From Anomaloglossus baeobatrachus (taxonomy: Eukaryota > Chordata > Amphibia > Anura > Aromobatidae): DNA of 64,000 nt. The position numbers were made by a program, and so were the translations under genes. Under the pieces are notes generated by a model. That model was given only the letters and a program-made list of their open reading frames with translations, did no database searches and was not told where the DNA came from. Where the stretch lies: the NCBI RefSeq assembly GCF_048569485.1, contig NC_134354.1:689369584-689433583 (forward strand), written 5' to 3'. The first letter of the stretch is position 1. Each line of letters opens with the position of its first letter. Positions 48,549 through 59,079 of this stretch are shown here, in pieces.

Positions 48549-49825
48549 TGTCACAAACCACCGGGGGGGTCACTCAGAAATCCCCCGCGCTGGCTACCAG
48601 TACGTCACAATCGGGGGGTAACAAGTGGGGGTCACCCCTCCTTTATACCTCCCGACCGACAGACAGAGCACGTGACGCGCTCTCTAGCGCCCCTCTTATA
48701 GTCAGGCCAATTATGGAATTGCCCGACCATAAGCAAGGAGGCCGCTATACTACTTATGCCGATTATTGAAGGGTCCCCGGTGAGAGTAAGGTATATATTC
48801 CCCCGACCTCCGCGGGCGGAATATATAAAATCTCCCCGAATCTCACTGGCCTCCCCACAATAATCCTTGGCACAATTCGCTGCCACCAACCGATTTACGG
48901 TAACTATTAGCCGAACACACAGACGTGGGATTCAAGATCGAGATAACAGAACAGCCCAAGATTAATTATATAATTTAATCAGCCTAAAGCACACTAGAAA
49001 CTACAATATATACAATAGGGAATCTACAGAATATACATATGTCAGAGTACAGTTACAATCAAAGCATGGGTTACAAACAGGCATACACAGTTCCAGCAGT
49101 TACCTTGTTGCGTCTGGCCACAGGGGGGCGCTGTAGACCAGGTTTCTAGGATCCTTCCCACAGATGTTTCCTACACGTGCCCCCAGCGAAAGAACACTGG
49201 AAAATGGCCGAAGTAGGGTTATCAACCTGGCCAAATCCAGGTCCCCTCCTACCTTCGTGACCTCACAGGGAGCACTGCTCCACCCCTGGCTTGAGTTATG
49301 GACAATATCCCAACATGGAATATGGGCCATAACTTTGCCTGGGAGCGTCGTAGGCGGACGCCAATGCTCTCATTGTGACAGTTATGAATTTAGCTACAGA
49401 ACGAGGGGACTCATGACCTGTCTGCCAGTTCCCCATTGGCTGATATCACGCCTGGGGCATTTCCCAATGTCCTGCTCCCATTAAAAGGGTGTGCCGGCAT
49501 CGTCCGCATGCGGAGACACCATTTTTATGGTTGCCATATTTATCGGAAATATGGCTTGCGAGATATGAACCATTTTTTACTGGAGTCGTTCTGTCTGCTA
49601 GTTCCATAGCCTTGCTAATGAGATACAACTCTTGTTACAGGGTGACGGCAGGGGGTCATCCTGTGTCCATTGTTCCCACACCACCTCATTTCCATATCAC
49701 AGGACATGGCCATGGAGGTGTAAGTGGAACACTGAGAACAAGAAGGGAGGGGGCACTGCCAGGGAGTGATGAGGGATTATGACTGGAGTCATAATTCATC
49801 TTCATATCCCGGGATTTGCCTCACA
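48549..49825 (-). repeat. 5' LTR of the Gmr1-like element
   Basis: Upstream LTR in the element's orientation, matching 41981-43257 at a constant offset of 6568 bp over its full length. Short open frames in it are duplicated in both LTRs and are not genes. Confidence 0.95.
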
Positions 49826-49981
49826 TCCCCATTCTACAATAATGTGCTCATCCTTGTCCCCATCCTATAGTAATGTGCCCCATCCTTGTCCCCATCTTGT
49901 AGTAATGTATCATCCTTGTCCCCATCTTATTGTAATGTGCACATCCTGTAGTAATGTGTCCAGCCTTGTCCCCATCTTATA
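49826..49981. repeat. hAT internal minisatellite, part 2
   Basis: Units such as CCCATCTTGTAGTAATGT and CATCCTTGTCCCCATC between the LTR element and the Tc1. Confidence 0.85.
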
Positions 49982-51632
49982 CAGTTAGGTCCAGAAATAT
50001 TTGGACAGTGACACAATTTTCGCGAGTTGGGCTCTGCATGCCACCACATTGGATTTGAAATGAAACCTCAACAACAGAATTCAAGTGCAGATTGTAACAT
50101 TTAATTTGAAGGTTTGAACAAAAATATCTGATAGAAATTGTAGGAATTGTACACATTTCTTTACAAACACTCCACATTTTAGAAGGTCAAAAGTAATTGG
50201 ACAAATAAACCAAACCCAAACAAAATATTTTTATTTTCAATATTTTGTTGTGAATCCTTTGGAGGCAATCACTGCCTTAAGTCTGGAACACATGGACATC
50301 ACCAAACGCTGGGTTTCCTCCTTCTTAATGCTTTGCCAGGCCTTTACAGCCGCAGCCTTCAGGTCTTGCTTGTTTGTGGGTCTTTCCGTCTTAAGTCTGG
50401 ATTTGAGCAAGTGAAATGCATGCTCAATTGGGTTAAGATCTGGTGATTGACTTGGCCATTGCAGAATGTTCCACTTTTTTGCACTCATGAACTCCTGGGT
50501 AGCTTTGGCTGTATGCTTGGGGTCATTGTCCATCTGTAAAATGAAGCGCCGTCCGATCAACTTTGCGGCATTTGGCTGAATCTGGGCTGAAAGTATATCC
50601 CGGTACACTTCAGAATTCATCCGGCTACTCTTGTCTGCTGTTATGTCATCAATAAACACAAGTGACCCAGTGCCATTGAAAGCCATGCATGCCCATGCCA
50701 TCACGTTGCCTCCACCATGTTTTACAGAGGATGTGGTGTGCCTTGGATCATGTGCCGTTCCCTTTCTTCTCCAAACTTTTTTCTTCCCATCATTCTGGTA
50801 CAGGTTGATCTTTGTCTCATCTGTCCATAGAATACTTTTCCAGAACTGAGCTGGCTTCATGAGGTGTTTTTCAGCAAATTTAACTCTGGCCTGTCTATTT
50901 TTGGAATTGATGAATGGTTTGCATCTAGATGTGAACCCTTTGTATTTACTTTCATGGAGTCTTCTCTTTACTGTTGACTTAGAGACAGATACACCTACTT
51001 CACTGAGAGTGTTCTGGACTTCAGTTGATGTTGTGAACGGGTTCTTCTTCACCAAAGAAAGTATGCGGCGATCATCCACCACTGTTGTCATCCGTGGACG
51101 CCCAGGCCTTTTTGAGTTCCCAAGCTCACCAGTCAATTCCTTTTTTCTCAGAATGTACCCCACTGTTGATTTTGCTACTCCAAGCATGTCTGCTATCTCT
51201 CTGATGGATTTTTTCTTTTTTTTCAGCCCAGGATGTTCTCCTTCACCTCAATTGAGAGTTCCTTAGACCGCATGTTGTCTGGTCACAGCAACAGCTTCCA
51301 AATGCAAAACCACACACCTGTAATCAACCCCAGACCTTTTAACTACTTCATTGATTACAGGTTAACAAGGTAGACGCCTTCAGAGTTAATTGCAGCCCTT
51401 AGAGTTCCTTGTCCAATTACTTTTGGTCCCTTGAAAAAGAGGAGGCTATGCATTACAGAGCTATGATTCCTAAACCCTTTCTCCGATTTGGATGTGAAAA
51501 CTCTCATATTGCAGCTGGGAGTGTGCACTTTCAGCCCATATTATATATATAATTGTATTTCTGAACATGTTTTTGTAAACAGCTAAAATAACAAAACTTG
51601 TGTCACTGTCCAAATATTTCTGGACCTAACTG
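49982..51632 (-). mobile_element. Full-length Tc1-like transposon
   Basis: The element is 1651 bp between TA dinucleotides at 49980-49981 and 51633-51634. Terminal repeats CAGTTAGGTCCAGAAATATT are identical for about 35 bp. A second inner pair (GTCAAAAGTAATTGGAC near 50190, GTCCAATTACTTTTGG near 51413) gives the IR/DR layout of many vertebrate Tc1 elements. Transposase is on the minus strand. Confidence 0.93.
50237..51273 (-). pseudogene. Tc1-like transposase, one frameshift near the N terminus
   Basis: The native start at 51273 reads MRSKELSIEVKENI and meets a stop at 51223-51225, just before an A8-G-A6 run. The downstream frame (KKSIREIADMLGVAKSTV...) is then open to 50237. So one small indel separates the first 16 residues from the rest. 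From the internal methionine at 51187, 316 residues remain. They include part of the first helix-turn-helix, a GRPR motif (residues 29-32), a second HTH, and the catalytic triad D123 (LWTDETK), D220 (QMDNDPKHT), E255 (LNPIEHAF), spacing DD34E. The catalytic core looks intact; DNA binding would be impaired without the N terminus. Confidence 0.9.
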
Positions 51633-51955
51633 TAGTAATGTTTTCCCATCCTTTTTCCCCTTGTAGTGATCTCCCTATCCTGTAGTACTGTCCCCATCAT
51701 ATAGTTGTCCTATTCTGTAGTAATGTGCCCATCCTACAGTAATGTTCCCATCCTACTGTAATGGCCACATCCTATATAGTAATGTCCCCATGATATTGTA
51801 ATGTCTCTATCCTATAATAATATCCCCAGCCTTACCCCCATCCTATAGCAAAGTTTCCCATCCTTGTCCCCTTGTAGTACTGTTCCCATCATATAGTATT
51901 GTGCTTATCCTTGTAATGTTCCCAGCCTTTAGTAATGTCCCCATCCTGTAGTAAT
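51633..51955. repeat. hAT internal minisatellite, part 3
   Basis: About 17 degenerate units of TAGTAATGTCCCCATCCTG (18-19 bp, with longer variants), ending in a G-run at the next element. Confidence 0.85.
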
Positions 51956-52955
51956 GGGGGGGGGCAGTGGCTATAACTCACCGACCGCTCCCCTCACCTT
52001 CCACAGACTCCGGAGTGAAGCTGAGGGGAGTGGTCTCCGGCCCCAGATCCACAGTGATTGGAGAGATCGGTCACAAGGCCGATCTCTCCAATCAGAGCTG
52101 GGGGCGGGTGAAACTGAGGTCACCCAGCTCCAGCCAATGATCGGCTGCTATAGCGCTATCGCCGCTCAGCCAATCACAGCCTCTGTAGGTCCGGGGAGGA
52201 GACACCACCCCTGATGAGGTCAGGCAGAGGTCCCCTCCTCCCCGAATCATAGGCGGGCTTTGCACGTTGCGACATCGCAAGCCGATGCTGCGATGTCGCA
52301 CGCGATAGTCCCCGCCCCCGTCGCAGGTACGATATCGTGGAATAGCTGGCATAGCTAAAATTATCGCTACGCCAGCTTCACATGCACTCACCTGCCCTGC
52401 GACCATCGCTCTGGCCGGCGACCCGCCTCCTTCCTAAGGGGGCGGGTCATGCGGCATCATAGCAACGTCACACGGCAGGCGGCCAATAGCGGCGGAGGGG
52501 CGGAGATGAGCAGGATGTAAACATCCCGCCGACCTCCGTCCTTCCGCATAGCCGCCGGCGGCAGGCAAGGCAATGTTCCTCGCTCCTGCGGCTTCATACA
52601 CAGTAATGTGTGCTGCCGCAGGAACGAGGAACAACATCGTACCTGTCGCGGCACCGGCATTATGGAAATGTCGGTGAATGCAACGATGATACGATAACGA
52701 CGTTTTTGCGCTCGGTCATCGAATCATCTAGCATTTACACAGTACGATGTCGAAAGTGACGCTGGATGTGCGTCACTTTCGATTTGACCCCACCGACATC
52801 GCACGTGCGATGTCGCAACGTGCAAAGCCGCCCTAAGGTATTTGCAGCGATCACAGCCACCGGGGCTGCAATTTCGTCTTGACGTACTGGGTACGTCATG
52901 TGTCCTTAAGTACCAGGGAGCCATAACGTACCCAGTACGTCATAGGTCGCTATGT
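51956..52955. mobile_element. Fragment of the TTAA-type family, inverted, split by a MITE
   Basis: 51956-52250 matches the reverse complement of about 600-930 (GATTGGAGAGATCGG, CAGCCAATCACAGCCTCTGT, GGCAGAGGTCCCCTCCTCCC). 52843-52955 matches 479-590, including paired GACGTACTGGGTACGTC palindromes. The outermost terminus has decayed, so this is a truncated copy. Confidence 0.75.
52252..52833. mobile_element. Harbinger-like MITE inside the TTAA-type fragment
   Basis: Ends GGCGGGCTTTGCACGTTGCG and CGCAACGTGCAAAGCCGCCC are near-perfect inverted repeats. Flanks are ATA and TAA, so the target duplication has mutated or is atypical. Confidence 0.8.
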
Positions 52956-53191
52956 GCTGTCCTTCACATACACACACACAAAAAAAAAACATTCTTCTCA
53001 CCTGTCCCGCGTTCGCTCGGCTGCCTCACCTCTGCTTCTTGCTGTCTGCAGACCGTGCCCCCGGTGACTATCGCTGCCGGTGCAGGGGCAGTAACCACTG
53101 TCAGCGATTTATGTTATGGACTCTGAGCGCAGCGCCGGCCGCGATAGTGAACAGGGGCACGGGCCTGCGGGCCGCGTGTTTGAGACCTCTG
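52956..53191. other. Right end of the hAT
   Basis: CpG-rich sequence ending GGGCCGCGTGTTTGAGACCT and the hAT terminus. It includes an AC/A-run near 52970. No gene. Confidence 0.5.
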
Positions 53192-53199
53192 GTGTAAAT

Positions 53200-53573
53200 G
53201 GACCTTTAGAAGAGGAGCCGTGGGCTTTCTCTTATTTTACAGTACACACTGCAGCAGTTTCGGGGTCGTTATGTTGCAGCTTTGTCCTGTAGTTATTGTC
53301 AGATATGAACATGGCCTCCTTCTGAGTCACATATCTCTTGGTTTATTTTTACCCATTGCAGGAAGACAAGAAGAATAAATTGTTCCAATAGTGAAATAGC
53401 AAAGGAAAACGCAATAGTCGCCACTATAGCACCCCATAGCCCGAGGCTACAGGTAAAGTACAACTTGTGCTGAAATACTCTGGCCGCGTGATACCGGTAT
53501 ATGTGCCAGCCTAGTCATGTAGTTTTGCTTAAAAAAAAAAAATACGGCGTCTGTACCATCCAACTAATGTATA
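53200..53573. other. No feature recognised
   Basis: Sequence between the hAT and the next MITE; an A-run at 53531 is the only notable feature. Confidence 0.35.
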
Positions 53574-53576
53574 TTA

Positions 53577-54166
53577 GGCTAGTTTCACACTTGCGTTTTT
53601 TCCCTTGAGTCGCAATCCGCCATTTTGGAAAACAGCGGAATCCGTTAACGGATTCCGCTGTTTCCCATAGACTTGTATGGATGACGGATTGCGACAGATA
53701 GACCTGCGTTGCTTCCGCTGGCCGACGCTGCATTGCTTCCGCTGGGCGGAAGGAACGCAGCATGTAATGTTAATCGCTTGCGTTCAGATGACGCCGAGCG
53801 GCGGATTCCGTTACATCCATCAATAGTTATAATGGGTCCCTATGGTGGCGGATTCCGTTGCAAAGTGCTTTACAACGGAATCCGCCGCTGGATTCCACTA
53901 ATTTCTAATGAGCATGCCCAGAATGAAAAAAAATGAAAAAAAACCCACAAAAACAGAGCCGACACGTTCCGTTAGATGGACACCTAACGGACGCCAAACA
54001 AATGCAACGGATGCTACGGGTCTGTTATTTCACAGGAATCAGCTAACGGATTCCTGTGAAATAACTGACCCGTTGCATCCGTTGACAACACAAAAATAAC
54101 GGATGCATCAAAACGACGCAGCAATGGACCCAGCGGATTCAACCCAACGCAAGTGTGAAACTAGCC
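53577..54166. mobile_element. 590-bp MITE with TTA duplication
   Basis: TTA at 53574-53576 and 54167-54169; ends GGCTAGTTTCACACTTGCG and CGCAAGTGTGAAACTAGCC, a 19-bp perfect inverted repeat. The interior has paired AACGGATTCC motifs. Confidence 0.85.
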
Positions 54167-54169
54167 TTA

Positions 54170-54760
54170 GGAGGGCTTTGCACGTTGCGACATCGCAAGC
54201 CGATGCTGCGATGTCGCACGCGATAGTCCCCGCCCCCGTCGCAGGTACAATATCTTGTGAAAGCTGGCGTAGTGAAAATTATCGCTACGCCGGCTTCACA
54301 TGCACTCACCTGCCCTGCGACCGTCGCTCCGGCCGGCGACCCGCCTCCTTATTGAGGGGGCGGGTCGTGCGGCGTCACTGCGACGTCACACAGCAGGCGG
54401 CCAATAGGAGCGGAGGGGCGGAGATGAGCAGGATGTAAACATCCCATCCACCTCCTTCCTTCCGCATAACCTACGGAAGCCGCGGTGACGCAGGTAGGAG
54501 ATGTTCCTCGCTCCTGCGACTTCACACACAGCGATGTGTGCTGCCGCAGGAGCGAGGAACAACATCGGACCATCGCGTCAGCGTAATTATGGATTACGCC
54601 GACGCTGCACCGATGATACGATTACGACGCTTTTGCGCTCGTTAATCGTATCATCGAACCTTTACACACTACGACGTCGCATGCGATGCCGGAAGTACGT
54701 CATTTTCAATTTGACCCCACCGACATCGCACCTGCGATGTCGTAGTGTGCATAGCCCGCC
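54170..54760. mobile_element. Harbinger-like MITE abutting the previous MITE
   Basis: TTA at 54167-54169 (shared) and 54761-54763; ends GGAGGGCTTTGCACGTTGCG and GTAGTGTGCATAGCCCGCC. Confidence 0.85.
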
Positions 54761-54819
54761 TTAGGCGTATCTCCATGCTGTTCTCCTGATGTCTGCCATC
54801 ACAGTCTTCGGGACACTCT

Positions 54820-55490
54820 AAGGGGCACTTTGCACACTACGACATCGCAAGCCGATGCTGTGATGCCTCGCGCGATAGTCCCCACCCGCGTCGCAACTGC
54901 GATATCCTTGTGATAGCTGCCGTAGCGAACATTATTGCTACGGCAGCTTCACATGGACTCACCTGTCCTGCGACCGTCGCTCTGGCCGGCGACCCGCCTC
55001 CTTATTAAGGGGGCGGGTCGTATGGCGTCACTGCGACGTCACACGGCAGGCGGCCAATAGGAGCGGAGGGGCGGAGATGACCGGGATGTAAACATCCCGC
55101 CCACTCCTTCCTTCCGCATATCCTACGGAAGCAGCAGTGACGCCGGTAGGAGATGTTCCTCGCTCCTGCGGCTTCACACTAAGCGCTTTGCTTAGTAACC
55201 CGATGTGTACCCTAGCTCCGTATACAGGGAACCAGTGCTAAGCGGTGTACGCTGGTAACCAGGGTAAATATCGGGTAACCAAGCAAAGCGCTTTGCTTAG
55301 TTACCCGATATTTACCCTGGTTACCAAGCACAGCATCTTTACACGAGTCGCTGCTGGCTGGTTGCTGGTGAGATCTGCCTGATTGACAGCTCACCAGCGA
55401 CCCTGTTGCGACGCACCAGCTATCCTGACCAGGTCGTATCGTGGTTGGAATCGCTGGTACGTCATGTAGTAAGATGGTACCCTAACTGCA
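54820..55490. mobile_element. Chimeric Harbinger-like MITE
   Basis: The left 360 bp follows the family (AGGGGCACTTTGCACACTAC through GGCTTCACAC). From 55181 the sequence switches to a GGTAACC module and then to CCAGCGACC/GGTCGTATCG-type sequence ending near GGTACCCTAA. The junction suggests recombination or a secondary insertion without a clear boundary. Confidence 0.5.
55192..55326. repeat. GGTAACC/ATATCGGG module, copy 3
   Basis: GGTAACCAGGGTAAATATCG with GGTAACCAAGC, followed by its inverse GATATTTACCCTGGTTACC. The flanking AAGCGCTTTGCTTAGTTACC completes a near-palindrome. Confidence 0.8.
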
Positions 55491-56229
55491 GAGACAATGT
55501 TGTAAGGAAGGGAGAGCTCAATATTCTACTGAGTATTGCAATTTTTACACCTTGTACAAATACTGTAATCAGTAAAAGTGTAGATATGTAGTGATATGAA
55601 TGGGGCAGCAGTGAACAAGAATCTTCACTATCTCTGGAGAAACACAAGATTCACCGCTTTCCTTCCCACCACTCCTTGTTCTTCTTGTTGCACATCATTC
55701 CATTTCTCCCACTGTCACCTTTCCTTTTTGCTGCTGACATTAGTCTTGGCTCTTTCGCAGTAATGCCAGAGCCAGCATACTTGATCACCAGTCATGCGAT
55801 CACCATGATTAATCTTTTTCAATGTTGATCAGAGTGCTAATGAATAAATAGGGTTGTATTTGTTACTTGCCCGCCCTCCCCATCATTAGGGTTACCCATT
55901 CTGATTATTTTAAATGGACAGCCTGGGGGCTAACAAAGCTTATCAGGGCTGTTCAGCGATCCTGTATGTTAGTTATGCTCTATATGCACAAGCAGTGATG
56001 TAATGTCTTATACATTTACAATTTGGAATCCTATCTGTGAAAAAAAAGATTATTTTGATGTAAAATTCTTGTTGGATTAAAAATAATGCAACATAATTAG
56101 TAGTTTATGCTAAAAATATTGAAGCAAAAGAAAAAAAATGAACAATAGATTTTATTATTACATTTTTATTAAATAAAAATTAAATGGAATCAGTCAAAAA
56201 GGAGAAAACACCTTTAAACTTCTGTAATA
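55491..56229. other. No gene recognised
   Basis: AT-rich sequence without coding signal or recognised repeat. Confidence 0.4.
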
Positions 56230-56668
56230 AGTGAATAGGTAACAAGGAATCTATCACCAGGTTTTCGCTATGTAATCTGGCAGCATCATGATGTAGGGAC
56301 AGAGAACTTGATTCCAGCAATGTATTACTTAGTTTACTGGGTGCAGTAGTTATGATGGAATCACAGTTTTCTCTGTTGCAGATGTAGCAGAGCTTAGCAT
56401 GTTGTAACCCCTCCCACACCATAGCGCTCTGTGTACAATGTATACTGACCGGAAGCTGCTAATCAGTGGTGGGAGCGAGGTTGGACCAGAAGGCACCAGA
56501 TTGCTTGACCTCCTATAGTGATAATCTCCGGGTGATAAAACCATGATTGTCTTGAAACAGCAAAACACAGCCATGTAAATCACACATCACTGTAATCTGG
56601 CTGTCTACCCCTTTATCATAGTCCTCTCAGATTACATAGCAAAAATCTGCTGACATATTCCCTTTAAA
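56230..56668. repeat. Dispersed repeat, same family as 6640-7085
   Basis: Shares CACAGTTTTCTCTGTTGCAG, GCTGCTAATCAGTGGTGGG and a CCCTTTAAAA end with the copy at 6.7-7.08 kb. Confidence 0.55.
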
Positions 56669-57188
56669 AGACACATCCTGAAAATGAAATTTTTGTGCTC
56701 TGTATATAAATGGAGAAAATTTTTGGCAATCTGCATCTTTGAAGCTCTTCAGTAATTTAGGGTTGTTTTCCATGGCATTCTCTTAAAAAAAATAATCAAA
56801 AGCATACACATGTTTGGTATCTGCATATTCCTAACAATCCTTTCAATTAATGTATCTGATCAATTACAGTAAACAGCATTTAAAAAAAACAACACAAAAA
56901 AATCATAATATATTTTCATACATTTTGTCATAATATAAAAAAAGTACTACATATAAAACACAAACTTATATGCACCTTAAAATTGGCTAAAATAAAGTCT
57001 CCCGCTCCTTCCACAAAATAACAAGGACTCAAATAGCACAGCAGTAAAAGTAAAAATAAACAATTATAGTTACTGAAAAATTGGGGGCCCAAAAAATTGT
57101 GTTCCTTAAAAAAAAAAAAATTCTAATTCGTCAAAATTACTCTTTGGCACTATCAGAAGAGTATGTGCTGTGGTCCCAATATATAGGC
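56669..57188. other. AT-rich decayed sequence
   Basis: Contains TTTGGTATCTGCATATTCCT and A-rich runs reminiscent of old DNA-transposon interiors in frogs. No ends are visible. Confidence 0.3.
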
Positions 57189-57191
57189 TAA

Positions 57192-57561
57192 GGCTATGTG
57201 TCCACGGGAGAATGTAGCTGCGGATTTTTCTGCATCAAAATCCGTAGCTTTCCCGCAAAATCCGCACTTTTTCAAAGGTGCGGATTTGCCGCGGATTTGA
57301 TGCGGATTTTTTTTTTTCTTTTCCCAATTTTAAAATCTGGATGAAAATCCGCAACAATAATTGACATGTTGCAGATTTTTCCGGATCAAAATCCGCACGA
57401 AATCCGCTGCGGAAAAATCCGCAGCGTGGGCACAGCATTTCCAAAATGCCATAGAAATGCCTGGGAAGTGCCTGAGCTGCAGATTTTCGGGAAATCCGCG
57501 GCTTTTCCGCAAGAAATCCGCGGCAAAATCCGCGCATTTTCCGCAGCGTGGGCACATAGCC
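57192..57561. mobile_element. 370-bp MITE with TAA duplication
   Basis: TAA at 57189-57191 and 57562-57564; ends GGCTATGTGTCCACGGG and GCGTGGGCACATAGCC. The interior is almost entirely AAATCCGCGG-type motifs in both orientations. Confidence 0.8.
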
Positions 57562-57914
57562 TAAAGTTGTCTGAACCCACCTATATCAGCGGGATCAAGT
57601 CTAATGAGTATGGAGGAGCCTCCCGACTCTCTACCTGTGGAATTTCAATGGCCGATCCTTTTGTTCATGACAAAAAGAGAAGTTCTTGGCTGAGTATTTC
57701 TCTGTATGGGGGCGTCTGAGATAGCACTCAGCTAGACAATCCTTTGGTCAACAGCTATCAAAAGCGTAAAAAAAAATTAAGCCTAAAGTACCAAAATAAC
57801 CTATAAAGAGGTGCCACACACCACATACTACACACTAAACAAGCAAAAAAGGTGATGAATGCACTCAATAAGAAGAATGCACCACAGAGAAAAGTAATTT
57901 TTGTCAACCATATG

Positions 57915-59015
57915 CAGTACACACCAAAAGTTTGGACACACCTTCTCATTCAAAGAGTTTTCTTTATTTTCATGACTCTGAAAATTGTAGATTCACATTG
58001 AAGGCATCAAAACTATGAATTAAGGCTATGTCCACACTTTGCGTCGAGGTAGTTGCAGTTCTAAACGCATCCTCTGGCAGAAATGTTTTTTGCCAAAGTT
58101 GGTTTTGATCATAAAAACGAGATAAATACACATGCGTTTTTACCACGTTTTAGCCACGTTTTTAGCACAATTTTCATGCTTTTTCATTGCTTAAACTCAG
58201 ATGTGTTTTGAACATAAAGACACTGCTAAATAAAGTTTATACATACAAACAATTTGAAAAAAGGAAAAAAAAAGAAACAAATATAATTATTTATATCAAA
58301 ACGAAAATATTTATATTTAATATAATTATAGCGGTTTTATACTATTTATGGCTAAAATAACATTAAATTAATATTTTTCATTAATTTAATTGTCGGACTA
58401 TGTGTGTGTGTAAAGGGACATATCATTCCATTATTTTGATGTCATTAACGCATGTTTTCTGCAGCTAAAAAGCAGGTAAAACGCTGGAATTTTGAAGTTT
58501 CTTGCTTTTTGCTACTTCTCATTGACTTCAATGTTAGCAAAATGCAGCCCAAATGGCAAAAACAATTGACATGCTGTTTCTTTGAACGCTGAGCTTTTGC
58601 CCAAAATTTTGCAAATTAAACGCAGAGTTTTGAACAGCAAAGTGCGCACAAGAAATTTCCATTTCTCATAGACTTTGCTTGGAAATCAAAACGCATGCAT
58701 TTTGGCATTAAAAAGGTGCAGTTGAAAACGCTGCTGAAAAGTATGTAAAAACGCATCGTAGACACATAGCCTTACACATGTGGAATGAAATGCTTAACAA
58801 AAAAGTGTAAAACAACTGAAAATATGTTGGAAAACCATTTCCGGTGACTACCTCTTGAAGCTCATCAAGAGAATGCCAAGAGTGTGCAAAGCAGTAATCA
58901 CAGCAAAAGGTGGCTACTTTGAAGAACCTAGAATATAAGATATATTTTCAGTTGTTTCACACTTTTTTGTTAAGTATTTCATTCCACATGTGTTAATTCA
59001 TAGTTTTTTATTTTG
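57915..59015. mobile_element. Tc1/mariner remnant with inverted arms, split by a MITE
   Basis: ACACACCAAAAGTTTGGACA followed by CACCTTCTCATTCAAAGAG is the end of a Tc1-type element common in vertebrates. CACATGTGGAATGAAATGC at 58775 is inverted at about 58970 (TATTTCATTCCACATGTG). Its transposase is gone. Confidence 0.65.
58023..58771. mobile_element. MITE inserted in the Tc1 remnant
   Basis: Ends GGCTATGTCCACACTTTGCG and CGTAGACACATAGCC with TTA on both sides (one base shifted). Removing it restores the GAATTAACACATGTGG-like order seen in the inverted arm near 58990. Confidence 0.75.
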
Positions 59016-59079
59016 GCTCTCCATTACCGAGATTAGGGATCAAAATATTTGGCTCCTAAACAGATTTTTTTTCTTTTAA

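Larger units (their letters stand above)
41981..49825 (-). mobile_element. Gmr1-like Ty3/Gypsy LTR retrotransposon
   Basis: LTRs of 1277 bp at 41981-43257 and 48549-49825, bounded by TG...CA and flanked by a 5-bp duplication TCCCC (41976-41980, 49826-49830). Transcription runs on the minus strand. A polypurine tract AAAAGGGGGGAGG lies next to the 3' LTR, and a possible primer site TGGTGGCATAGC lies three bases inside the 5' LTR. I count about two differences between the LTRs, so insertion was very recent. Pol order is protease, integrase, then reverse transcriptase, which defines the Gmr1-like branch. The copy looks nearly whole, with about one break in its coding region. Confidence 0.93.
41604..53191. 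mobile_element. hAT element expanded to 11.6 kb by nested insertions
   Basis: Left terminus CAGGGGTCTCAAACTC, right terminus (inward) CAGAGGTCTCAAACAC. GTGTAAAT occurs exactly on both sides (41596-41603 and 53192-53199), an 8-bp duplication diagnostic of hAT. Both ends then show GGGCCGC-type sequence. Its own content is about 0.4 kb at the left, a degenerate minisatellite and about 0.25 kb at the right. Everything else arrived later: a Gypsy LTR element, a Tc1, a TTAA-type fragment and a Harbinger-like MITE. No hAT transposase is present. Confidence 0.85.
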
